Source: Gammaproteobacteria bacterium
GTDB taxonomy: Bacteria > Pseudomonadota > Gammaproteobacteria > SZUA-152
Assembly: GCA_024762755.1 (NCBI GenBank)
Contig: JANTGX010000053.1
Location: forward strand, 1-10,482
Length of the DNA: 10,482 nt
Direction: 5' to 3'
The notes beneath the pieces are model-generated. The model did not search any database. It was not told the DNA's origin and saw nothing but the letters and a program-made list of their open reading frames with translations. The translations under genes were made by a program, and so were the position numbers. How positions within the stretch are numbered: the first letter of the stretch is position 1; the number at the start of each line of letters is the position of its first letter. Below are positions 1 through 8,806 of the stretch, in pieces.

Positions 1-985
1 CCTCGGGCGTGCGTCGCACTCCCTTCACGGTCTGGCCGCGCAGCAGGCGGTCCACGGCGTCGGTGGTATCGGTGTGCACGATCACCTCTTCATAGCCGCG
101 CATCTCGACGATGGCGTCGAAGGTGGGTGGTGCCTTGCGTTCGATGACGGTCTTGCGACTGCCGCGCTGGCGGGCCTCTTCGTCGCCCAGGGTGACGGTC
201 TGCACGCCACCCACCAGCTCGGACAGGGTGGGGTTGCGGACCAGGTTCTCCAGGGTGTTGCCGTGCGCCGTGCCGATGAGTTGCACGCCGCGCTCGGCGA
301 TGGTGCGCGCCGCCAGGGTCTCGGCGGCGGTGCCGATCTCGTCGACGATGATCACCTCCGGCATGTGGTTCTCCACCGCCTCGATCATCACCGCGTGCTG
401 CTGCTCGGGGTTGGCCACCTGCATGCGGCGCGCGCCACCGATGGCGCGATGGGGCACATCGCCATCGCCGGCGATCTCGTTGGAGGTGTCGATGACGATC
501 ACCCGTTTGGCGAAGTCGTCCGCCAGCACGCGGGCGATCTCGCGCAGCTGGGTGGTCTTGCCCACCCCCGGGCGCCCCAGCAGCAACACGCTCTTGCCCC
601 CTTCGACCAGGTCGCGAATCAGGGCGATGCTGCCATGGATGGCCCGCCCCACACGCAGGGTCAGGCCGACGATGTCGCCGTGGCGGTTGCGGATGGCAGA
701 GATGCGGTGCAGGGTGCCGGCGATGCCCGCGCGGTTGTCGGCGCCGAAGTCGCCGAGACCGGCGATCACGCCGGCCAGGTCGTCGCGGTGCACGGGCGTC
801 TCGCCCAGGTCGATGGCGCGCCCGGGCAGCCGCGCCTGGGGCGGCCGGCCCAGGTCCAGCACCACTTCCAGCAGGTCCGCGCTGGGCAGCCCTGCCAGGG
901 CATCTTGCAGGGCTTGGGGAAGGATGCCGAGGAGGAGGTTCAACTCGTGGGTATCGGAAGGGGTCGGTGTGTTCATGTACTGCAT
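1..985 (-). CDS. SpoIIIAA/Ycf45-like P-loop ATPase (COG3854), 3' end outside window
   Basis: The reading frame is open from the ATG at 985 to the left edge (328 residues, C-terminus missing). Visible motifs are a Walker A GRPGVGKTT at residues 137-145, a Walker B-like hydrophobic run ending VDEIG at 214-218 with Glu216 as likely catalytic base, a DTSNEIAG segment at 166-173 and LIGTAHG at 236-242. This combination is typical of the SpoIIIAA/Ycf45 ATPase family. In bacteria these proteins often carry a C-terminal R3H single-stranded nucleic acid binding domain, which would lie beyond the window. The cellular role in non-sporulating bacteria is not established; a nucleic-acid-linked ATPase is inferred. 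A second in-frame ATG at 976 is possible; neither start has a strong Shine-Dalgarno, and I prefer 985. It lies 106 bp downstream of the 83-residue gene on the same strand, and that gap holds a plausible promoter of its own. Confidence 0.85.
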   Translation of the reverse strand, partial: MQYMNTPTPSDTHELNLLLGILPQALQDALAGLPSADLLEVVLDLGRPPQARLPGRAIDLGETPVHRDDLAGVIAGLGDFGADNRAGIAGTLHRISAIRNRHGDIVGLTLRVGRAIHGSIALIRDLVEGGKSVLLLGRPGVGKTTQLREIARVLADDFAKRVIVIDTSNEIAGDGDVPHRAIGGARRMQVANPEQQHAVMIEAVENHMPEVIIVDEIGTAAETLAARTIAERGVQLIGTAHGNTLENLVRNPTLSELVGGVQTVTLGDEEARQRGSRKTVIERKAPPTFDAIVEMRGYEEVIVHTDTTDAVDRLLRGQTVKGVRRTPE

Positions 986-1030
986 TACCGGGTGGCCCCG
1001 GATTTGACGAACCAGGATTGGATCGCCCTG

Positions 1031-1059
1031 AATATGGGGGCCAGCAGGCAGAATATCAA
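1031..1059 (-). promoter_or_regulatory. Predicted sigma-70 promoter for the SpoIIIAA-like ATPase gene
   Basis: On the minus strand TTGATA (1059-1054, 5 of 6 to the -35 consensus) is separated by exactly 17 bp from CATATT (1036-1031, 4 of 6 to the -10). This places the transcript start near 1024, giving a leader of about 39 nt before the ATG at 985. Prediction from sequence only. Confidence 0.4.
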
Positions 1060-1091
1060 TATGGCCGGTGGAGCGTTCGCCCTCTTCGGAC

Positions 1092-1343
1092 TCACTGTCC
1101 GTCGTCCCCTCGGGCATCGAACAGGGTCAGTTCCCAGCGCCCGGACGGCACGTCGTGGCGCAAGATATAGAGGCCGCCGTCGCTGCCCTGTAGCTTGAAG
1201 TAGTGGTGCTCGGGATCGAGCCAGCGGTCGATCACCGAGCGCACCTCGATACAGCGTTCGCCGAGACAGAATCGCTGTGGCACGGCCTCGCCGCCGTGGC
1301 CGGTCGTGCTTTCGACGCGGAGTTCGAAGGGATTGTCTGCCAT
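1092..1343 (-). CDS. Conserved-looking hypothetical protein, 83 aa
   Basis: A complete small frame, ATG at 1343 and TGA at 1094-1092. I do not recognise a named family with certainty. The product is soluble and acidic, with no signal peptide or membrane segment. A central PQRFCLGERCIEV strand pattern is followed by a DRWLDPEHHYFKL segment, then GGLYILRHDV and a C-terminal GRWELTLFDA. The layout (short beta-rich body, Trp in the middle, aromatic/W-x-L ending) recalls small DUF6504-like proteins, but that resemblance is from memory and weak. Two Cys occur in the CLGERC segment (CX4C), so metal or redox chemistry is conceivable. It lies upstream of, and could be co-transcribed with, the SpoIIIAA-like ATPase. 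No clear Shine-Dalgarno is seen; a predicted promoter just upstream would give an almost leaderless mRNA. Confidence 0.7.
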   Translation of the reverse strand: MADNPFELRVESTTGHGGEAVPQRFCLGERCIEVRSVIDRWLDPEHHYFKLQGSDGGLYILRHDVPSGRWELTLFDARGDDGQ

Positions 1344-1352
1344 GACCGCGAA

Positions 1353-1381
1353 AGCATAGTCGATCCACCGGCCAGGGTCAG
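1353..1381 (-). promoter_or_regulatory. Predicted sigma-70 promoter for the 83-aa gene
   Basis: On the minus strand CTGACC (1381-1376) and TATGCT (1358-1353) are spaced by 17 bp, each 4 of 6 to consensus. The predicted start, around 1346, is only a few bases from the ATG at 1343, consistent with the missing Shine-Dalgarno. The Crp-like palindrome at 1405-1420 would then be centred about 66 bp upstream of the transcript start. Confidence 0.3.
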
Positions 1382-1404
1382 GGTCGGCGCCGGGGCGTGG
1401 CAGG

Positions 1405-1420
1405 TGTGATGCGCATCACA
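1405..1420. promoter_or_regulatory. Perfect Crp-type operator palindrome
   Basis: TGTGATGCGCATCACA is a perfect 16-bp inverted repeat and matches the Crp consensus TGTGA-N6-TCACA at every defined base. It lies between the divergent 83-aa (minus) and 65-aa (plus) genes, 62 bp from the former ATG and 128 bp from the latter. Fnr/Dnr-type sites have TTGAT/ATCAA half sites, so a Crp- or Vfr-like regulator fits better. Which gene is controlled cannot be told from sequence. Confidence 0.55.
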
Positions 1421-1512
1421 GATCGCCCAATGGTCGGGGTGACCGGGCAGGAGTGGGTCAAGGGATGCGGCGGAGCGACGATAGGAGGAATGCACATCGC
1501 TGGCGGCCGCCG

Positions 1513-1523
1513 GTGATGATCAC
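1513..1523. promoter_or_regulatory. Small palindrome GTGATGATCAC upstream of the 65-aa gene
   Basis: A perfect odd-length inverted repeat (GTGAT-G-ATCAC), 24 bp before the start codon and just upstream of the Shine-Dalgarno. It could be an operator, or chance; the half sites resemble those of the Crp-like site 93 bp upstream but lack its 6-bp spacing. Confidence 0.2.
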
Positions 1524-1547
1524 AACAACCGCTCAAGGAGATACAGC

Positions 1548-1745
1548 ATGCACGACAAACGCAGTTATGGCCCCGCCATCGGCTCCCATCTGGGCCGGCC
1601 CATCTTCCAGTTCATCGAGGAGCAGGATACCCGCTATGTTTTCGATCGCCTGGCCCAGTGCGACGACGAGGGTTGTCCGCTCGATCAGGTGAAGCAGGAC
1701 GAGTTGTTGCTCAATCCGGGGCTGATCTACAAGAAGGCCTCCTGA
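1548..1745 (+). CDS. Hypothetical small protein, 65 aa, CX4C motif
   Basis: A complete frame from ATG 1548 to TGA 1743-1745, preceded by an excellent Shine-Dalgarno (AAGGAG at 1533-1538, nine bases before the ATG), which strongly supports translation. I do not recognise the family. The product is small, soluble and slightly acidic, with no signal or membrane segment. It has a RPIFQFIEEQD segment at residues 17-27, two cysteines (Cys38 and Cys43, CX4C) in an acidic loop, and a C-terminal KQDELLLNPGLIY stretch at 49-61. A metal-binding or redox role is possible but only two Cys are present. It stands alone, divergent from the 83-aa gene and convergent with the NnrU-like gene. No convincing sigma-70 promoter was found in the 200 bp upstream, though a Crp-like operator lies there. 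Confidence 0.75.
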   Translation: MHDKRSYGPAIGSHLGRPIFQFIEEQDTRYVFDRLAQCDDEGCPLDQVKQDELLLNPGLIYKKAS

Positions 1746-1801
1746 GCCATACCCGGCCCACCCCCGTGCGGCCGGGAACCCCCCGTGGCCACGTGCTCAG
1801 G
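1741..1801. terminator. Nested inverted repeats between convergent genes, possible bidirectional terminator
   Basis: The inner stem CCCGGCC (1752-1758) pairs with GGCCGGG (1770-1776) across an 11-nt loop. The outer stem CCTGAGC (1741-1747) pairs perfectly with GCTCAGG (1795-1801). Each outer arm contains the stop codon of one of the two convergent genes (TGA 1743-1745, and TGA on the minus strand at 1799-1797). No T-tract follows on either strand, so intrinsic termination would be weak; a 3'-end stabilising structure is equally possible. Confidence 0.35.
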
Positions 1802-2474
1802 GGAGGGGGGCGCCGCGCTCGCGTGCCAGACGTGACAGCCGGTGCGCCTCCGTGGTGCGCAGCCAGCGCCAGGGCAGGGGGAACAGTCCCGGCACCTGGC
1901 GCCGGTACAGGCGATAGGCATCGCCGTACTGATGGACCAGCTTGCGTTCCTCGAGGCGGGAGCCGACTACCAGATAGGCCGTGGCCAGGATATAGAACAG
2001 GGTCTGGTTGAGATACTGATCCCGGCTCCACAACATGAGCAAGGCGAGGAAATACCAGGGGTGGCGCACGAAGCGGTGCAGGGGAGAGATGTGCAGAGAC
2101 TCGGGCTCGCCGGTCACCCGCCGGCGTTCGCGCCACTGGCGTAGGCCGATAAACACCGACATGTCATAGCTGCGCGCCGACCACAGCAGACCGAGGAGGG
2201 CGAGGCCGGAGACGCCGTGCATGAGCCATTTCCAGGGGCCCTGCCAGGCCCACAGCAGCGGCCCCGGGTCCTGGTGTACCAACCACAACAACGGCAGTAG
2301 CAGGATGACCGCGACGGCGTTGAAGAACAGGCGATAGGCGGGCATCAGTTGCGGCAGGTGATGGGCGACGAAGCGCTTGACCCGTACCGAGGCGAGCAGG
2401 GAATGCAGGCCGAAATAGGCCAGGCTGCCGAGGAGCAAGAGCAGCTGGGTGGGGGTGAGAAGGTGCATGGACAT
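1797..2474 (-). CDS. NnrU / isoprenylcysteine methyltransferase-like membrane protein, 225 aa
   Basis: A polytopic inner-membrane protein with about five hydrophobic segments (roughly residues 8-28, 50-67, 84-100, 140-150 and 157-171). The N-terminal GLHSLLAS at 22-29 and the C-terminal methyltransferase-type signature RHPWY (137-141), EE (175-176) and G-x2-Y-x2-Y (184-190) place it in the broad NnrU/ICMT/PEMT-like group. That group includes NnrU and the methanethiol S-methyltransferase MddA. The sequence supports an S-adenosylmethionine-dependent methyltransferase fold in the membrane; the substrate is not identifiable, and MddA-like activity is only a possibility. The first ATG (2474) is preferred because GGATAGG lies at 9-15 bases upstream; an internal ATG at 2468 has no better site. 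It is transcribed divergently from nifJ and converges on the 65-aa gene. No denitrification genes are in view to support an Nnr link. Confidence 0.75.
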   Translation of the reverse strand: MSMHLLTPTQLLLLLGSLAYFGLHSLLASVRVKRFVAHHLPQLMPAYRLFFNAVAVILLLPLLWLVHQDPGPLLWAWQGPWKWLMHGVSGLALLGLLWSARSYDMSVFIGLRQWRERRRVTGEPESLHISPLHRFVRHPWYFLALLMLWSRDQYLNQTLFYILATAYLVVGSRLEERKLVHQYGDAYRLYRRQVPGLFPLPWRWLRTTEAHRLSRLARERGAPLP

Positions 2475-2604
2475 GTGCTTTGCCTATCCTGCCATTGCGC
2501 GCGCTTCTGCCTGCCTGTGCCATAACGGCGAAAGGGCATCGGCCACAGGGCAGGGACGACCTGTGACAACGCTAGCCCCAGCGGGGGCATTGTGCAAGGG
2601 TCTA

Positions 2605-2679
2605 GGAGTCTGTCGGGTTTGGGAATAATCACTGCGCTGATGGGAGAGCGGCCACGATTACCCAAATCCGACAGACTCC
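2605..2679. repeat. 75-bp imperfect palindrome, likely dispersed repeat
   Basis: Arms 2605-2623 and 2661-2679 form a 19-bp inverted repeat with a single mismatch (G2617 faces T2667). The pairing resumes after a 2-base indel to include AATC/GATT at the inner end. The right arm (2673-2679, AGACTCC) can alternatively pair with GGAGTCT at 2682-2688 across a GA loop. It sits between two divergent genes, where a terminator is not expected, so a REP/MITE-like dispersed element is more likely. Whether it is multicopy cannot be seen in one window. Confidence 0.5.
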
Positions 2680-2690
2680 GAGGAGTCTAT

Positions 2691-2740
2691 CCGTGACGAC
2701 ACCGGCAGGCGCTATACTGCAGGCAGTCGACACGTCACGG
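2691..2740 (+). promoter_or_regulatory. nifJ promoter region with flanking inverted repeat
   Basis: A good -10 box TATACT lies at 2713-2718; no convincing -35 is found at the right spacing, which suggests activator dependence. The -10 is bracketed by direct repeats GCAGGC (2705-2710 and 2719-2724), and the whole is flanked by a perfect 8-bp inverted repeat CCGTGACG (2691-2698) / CGTCACGG (2733-2740). The right arm abuts the ribosome binding site. Predicted start near 2725. Confidence 0.35.
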
Positions 2741-2748
2741 GGGGCATC

Positions 2749-6339
<3,591 letters not shown>

Positions 6340-6405
6340 CCGCGTCCCCCTTGGCCGCGGAAAGGCGCACGGGCACGACGAGGCCGCGGACGAGTCGGGG
6401 CAGGT

Positions 6406-6444
6406 GAGAGAGGGCGAGAGAGGGGGAGAGAGGAGGAGAGAGGC
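6406..6444. repeat. GA-rich tandem repeat, four ~10-bp units
   Basis: Units GAGAGAGGGC (6406-6415), GAGAGAGGGG (6416-6425), GAGAGAGGAG (6426-6435) and GAGAGAGGC (6436-6444) follow one another. The plus strand is purine-only from 6416 to 6443, and from 6406 to 6460 only three bases are pyrimidines. It lies in the 197-bp nifJ/tRNA convergent gap, just past the tRNA terminator. The minus strand here is C/T-rich and G-poor, as expected for a Rho loading site. Confidence 0.7.
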
Positions 6445-6452
6445 GAGCGGGG

Positions 6453-6477
6453 AAAGAAAACCGGCGGGGAGCGCCGG
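6453..6477 (-). terminator. Rho-independent terminator of tRNA-Leu
   Basis: Read on the minus strand, CCGGCG (6477-6472), loop CTCCC, CGCCGG (6466-6461) is a perfect 6-bp GC stem followed directly by TTTTCTTT (6460-6453). It lies 60 bp past the tRNA 3' end and faces the end of nifJ. The plus-strand reading has no T-tract, so it would not terminate nifJ. Confidence 0.7.
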
Positions 6478-6481
6478 CGAG

Positions 6482-6534
6482 GCGTATATCGAGTGCGTAT
6501 TTGGAAGCGTAGATCGAGAAGGTAGATCGATAAG
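6482..6534. repeat. Degenerate ~13-bp tandem repeats in the tRNA-Leu trailer
   Basis: GTAGATCGAGAAG (6509-6521) is followed immediately by GTAGATCGATAAG (6522-6534), 12 of 13 identical. Two more diverged units, GCGTATATCGAGT (6482-6494) and GCGTATTTGGAA (6495-6506), precede them. The array fills the space between the tRNA 3' end and its terminator. Confidence 0.6.
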
Positions 6535-6536
6535 AG

Positions 6537-6623
6537 TGGTACCGAGGGTCGGGATCGAACCGACACTCCCTTGCGGGAACCAGATTTTGAATCTGGCGCG
6601 TCTACCAGTTCCGCCACCCCGGC
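6537..6623 (-). tRNA. tRNA-Leu (anticodon CAA)
   Basis: An 87-nt class II tRNA. The 5' strand GCCGGGG pairs with CCTCGGT over 7 bp (with G-U pairs at 1-72 and 5-68). The D-arm contains GGTAGA, the anticodon stem CCAGA/TCTGG closes the loop TTCAAAA with anticodon CAA (decodes UUG), and the long variable arm is TCCC-GCAA-GGGA. The T-arm is GTCGG-TTCGATC-CCGAC, the discriminator is A73 (6540), and CCA is encoded (6539-6537). It is a single-gene transcription unit convergent with nifJ and divergent from queA. Confidence 0.97.
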
Positions 6624-6633
6624 ACAGCGCGCA

Positions 6634-6662
6634 ATCATAGCGCCGACACGATGGAGCGGCAA
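6634..6662 (-). promoter_or_regulatory. tRNA-Leu promoter
   Basis: On the minus strand TTGCCG (6662-6657, 4 of 6 to -35) and TATGAT (6639-6634, 5 of 6 to -10) are spaced by exactly 17 bp. The predicted start, about 6627, lies a few bases before the mature 5' end at 6623. The sequence following the -10 is TGCGCGC, a GC-rich discriminator of the kind found at stringently controlled stable-RNA promoters. Confidence 0.6.
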
Positions 6663-6682
6663 GTTTGTTACACTCGCGCGCC

Positions 6683-7723
6683 ATGCAACGCCGTGATTTT
6701 TCCTTCGATCTCCCGCCCGACCTCATCGCCCAGACCCCACCCGAGCAGCGCAGTGCCAGCCGCCTGCTGTGCCTGGACGGTGACAGTGGCGCCCTGGCCG
6801 ACCGCACCTTCCGCGAGCTGCCGGATCTCGTGCGCCCCGGCGATCTGCTGGTGTTCAACGACACCCGCGTGATCCCGGCGCGCCTGTTTGGGCAGAAGGC
6901 GACCGGCGGCAAGGTCGAGGTGCTGGTGGAACGGGTGCTCGACGCACGCCGCGTACTGGCCCACGTGCGAGCCAGCAAGTCGCCCAAGCCCGGTGGCCGA
7001 CTGCGGCTGGAGGGCGGGATCGAGGCGCAGATGCTGGCCCGCCAGGGTGAGCTGTTCGAACTGGCCCTGCACGGCGCGGACGAGACGCCCGCCATGGAGC
7101 TGCTCGAGGCCCATGGCCACATGCCGTTGCCACCCTACATCGAGCGCGCCGACGCCGGCGAAGACCGCGAGCGTTATCAGACCGTCTTCGCCCGCCGCCG
7201 GGGTGCCGTGGCCGCGCCCACCGCCGGCCTGCATTTCGACCCGGCCATGCTCGAGGCGCTCGCCGCCCAAGGGGTGGAGAGTACCTTCGTCACCCTGCAC
7301 GTGGGCGCCGGCACCTTCCAGCCGGTGCGCGTGGACGACATCCATCAACACCATATGCACAGCGAATACGTGGAGGTGGGCGCAGCGACCATCGCCGCCG
7401 TGGAACGCACCCGCGCCCGGGGCGGTCGTGTGGTGGCCGTCGGTACCACCAGCGTGCGTTCCCTGGAGAGCGCCGCGCGCGGGGGGACGTTGCGCCCCTT
7501 CGCCGGCGACACCGACATCTTCATCACCCCCGGCTACGAGTTCCGCGTGGTGGACGCCCTGCTCACCAACTTCCATCTGCCCGAGTCCACCCTGCTCATG
7601 CTGGTCTCCGCCTTCGCCGGCCATGCCCAGGTGATGGCCGCCTATGCCCACGCCGTGGCCGAACGCTACCGATTCTTCAGCTACGGCGACGCCATGTTCC
7701 TCAGCCGGCGGACACGGCCATGA
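6683..7723 (+). CDS. queA: S-adenosylmethionine:tRNA ribosyltransferase-isomerase, 346 aa
   Basis: Transfers and isomerises the ribosyl moiety of S-adenosylmethionine onto 7-aminomethyl-7-deazaguanine in tRNA, giving epoxyqueuosine in the queuosine pathway (tRNAs with GUN anticodons). It is cytoplasmic. The protein is collinear with E. coli QueA as I recall it (about 356 aa). Signatures include MQRRDFSFDLP at the N-terminus, GDLLVFNDTRVIPARL from residue 53, GAVAAPTAGLHF at 174-185, then FVTLHVGAGTFQPVR, GTTSVRSLESAA, TNFHLPESTLLMLVSAF and YRFFSYGDAMF near the end. The ATG at 6683 is chosen because the family N-terminus aligns there; the frame is open back to a TTG at 6665. No Shine-Dalgarno is visible, and a TACACT box at 6669-6674 would make the mRNA nearly leaderless. 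Its TGA overlaps the next ATG. The usual tgt-yajC-secDF neighbours are absent. Confidence 0.97.
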   Translation: MQRRDFSFDLPPDLIAQTPPEQRSASRLLCLDGDSGALADRTFRELPDLVRPGDLLVFNDTRVIPARLFGQKATGGKVEVLVERVLDARRVLAHVRASKSPKPGGRLRLEGGIEAQMLARQGELFELALHGADETPAMELLEAHGHMPLPPYIERADAGEDRERYQTVFARRRGAVAAPTAGLHFDPAMLEALAAQGVESTFVTLHVGAGTFQPVRVDDIHQHHMHSEYVEVGAATIAAVERTRARGGRVVAVGTTSVRSLESAARGGTLRPFAGDTDIFITPGYEFRVVDALLTNFHLPESTLLMLVSAFAGHAQVMAAYAHAVAERYRFFSYGDAMFLSRRTRP

Positions 7724-8748
7724 GCCGCCACGTCCACCTGCTGCTGCCCGGCCTTCTGCCGGTGCCCCCGGATGACGCACAGGGCGAGGCCGCCGTGCTG
7801 GACACACGCCTGCCGGCGTTGGAGACCTGGCTGGCCCGCGCCGACCGTGGCCGGGAGGCGGCCGATCCCCTGTGCGCCGGCTTCGCTCGCTTCGGTATCG
7901 AGGCCCCCGCCGAGTGCCTGCCGGTGGCCGCCGTCAGCCATCTCGCGGACACCGGCACGCTGCCACCCGGCCCCTGTCTGCGCGCCGACCCTGTCCACCT
8001 GCTGCCGGACCGCGACCAACTGGTGCTGTTCGACAGTAGTAGCCTGGGCCTGTCCACCGCCGAGGCCGCCGAACTGGTGACGGCCTTGAACGCCGCCTAC
8101 GCCGACGAGGGTTGGCACTTCACCGCCCCGCATGCCGAACGCTGGTATCTACACCTGCCCGCGGCGCCGGAGGTTCGATGCACCCCCTTGCCCGCGCTGC
8201 AGGGACAGCCCATCGGCCGCAGCCTGCCGGCCGGCGAGCAGGGCGGCGCCTGGCGCGCGACGCTCAACGAGGTGCAGATGCTGCTCTACACGCAGGCCGT
8301 CAACACACGCCGCGAGGAGGCGGGCGAGCCCACCGTGAGCAGCCTGTGGTTCTGGGGCGCGGGCGAGGCGCCCACGGTGGACGGCGAGCGCTGGGCCGGC
8401 GTGTGGAGCGACGAGATCCTGGAGCGGGGGCTCGCCCGCCTGGCCGGGCTCACGCCGCAGCCCGCCCCGCCCGAGGCCGCCGACTGGCTGTCCGGCCTGG
8501 CAGCGGGCCGACATCTCGTGCGCCTCGACGACCTGCGCCGCGCCGCCCAGACCCAGGGCAGCGCCGGCTGGGCCCAGGCCGTGCGGGACGTCGAGGCAGA
8601 ATGGGCCGGCCCCCTGCTGCAGGCACTGCGCAGCGGTCACCTGGCTTCCATCATCCTGCACGCGGATGACGGACAGACCTTCACCCTCGGCAGCGGCCAT
8701 CTTTGGCGCTGGTGGCGCCGACGCCGCCGCCTGGCAATGGCCGTCTGA
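7720..8748 (+). CDS. RpfE-type regulatory protein / phosphoglycerate-mutase-like, 342 aa
   Basis: The ATG overlaps the queA stop as ATGA (7720-7723), so it is translationally coupled to queA. The signature LNEVQMLLYTQAVN-x-RR, followed by PTVSSLWFWGAGEAP at about residues 204-218, is characteristic of the group annotated as regulatory protein RpfE or phosphoglycerate-mutase-related in Xanthomonas and other gammaproteobacteria. The N-terminal MSRHVHLLLPGLLP is typical of the family start. The protein is soluble, Ala/Leu/Arg-rich, and ends in a strongly basic WRWWRRRRR tail. Its biochemical function is not established; despite the frequent annotation, I see no reason to claim mutase activity. 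In Xanthomonas the rpfE gene lies next to recJ in the rpf cluster; here the partner is queA. No Rho-independent terminator with a T-tract follows, only a weak hairpin at 8772-8788. Confidence 0.8.
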   Translation: MSRHVHLLLPGLLPVPPDDAQGEAAVLDTRLPALETWLARADRGREAADPLCAGFARFGIEAPAECLPVAAVSHLADTGTLPPGPCLRADPVHLLPDRDQLVLFDSSSLGLSTAEAAELVTALNAAYADEGWHFTAPHAERWYLHLPAAPEVRCTPLPALQGQPIGRSLPAGEQGGAWRATLNEVQMLLYTQAVNTRREEAGEPTVSSLWFWGAGEAPTVDGERWAGVWSDEILERGLARLAGLTPQPAPPEAADWLSGLAAGRHLVRLDDLRRAAQTQGSAGWAQAVRDVEAEWAGPLLQALRSGHLASIILHADDGQTFTLGSGHLWRWWRRRRRLAMAV

Positions 8749-8771
8749 AGCGTATTCGCCCACCGGCCTTG

Positions 8772-8806
8772 TCGCCATTTTCTGGCGAAAGAATAACCAG
8801 AAATGG
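8772..8806. repeat. Two mutually exclusive hairpins after the RpfE-type gene
   Basis: TCGCCA (8772-8777) pairs with TGGCGA (8783-8788) over a TTTTC loop. Alternatively CCATTTTCTGG (8775-8785) pairs with CCAGAAATGG (8797-8806), with one extra T. Both lie 24-58 bp after the stop at 8748. Neither has a following T-tract, so a processing or 3'-end structure is as likely as a terminator. Confidence 0.35.

Noticed and set aside
74..1198. 374-codon plus-strand frame opposite the SpoIIIAA-like ATPase
   Set aside because: The minus strand encodes clear Walker A and B motifs; the plus frame is a His/Ala/Asp-rich shadow.
1489..1515. Eight-codon upstream frame (ATG after AGGAGG) before the 65-aa gene
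   Set aside because: The Shine-Dalgarno is only about two bases from the ATG, too close for initiation, and the peptide ends after eight codons with no leader-peptide pattern.
2345..2665. 106-codon minus-strand frame starting inside the 75-bp palindrome
   Set aside because: It overlaps the NnrU-like gene in another frame; only its first residues are unique and they come from the repeat. No family resemblance.
2704..2721. Possible sigma-54 promoter for nifJ (GGCAGGC...TGCA)
   Set aside because: No GG/GC pair has the required 12-bp offset, and no NifA-type TGT-N10-ACA site was seen upstream.
6461..6477. Hairpin read as the nifJ terminator
   Set aside because: On the plus strand it is followed by CGAGGCG with no T-tract; on the minus strand the T-tract is immediate, so it belongs to the tRNA.
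6509..6623. Integration (att) site at the tRNA 3' end
   Set aside because: The direct repeats near the tRNA do not copy its 3' sequence and no integrase or island boundary is visible.
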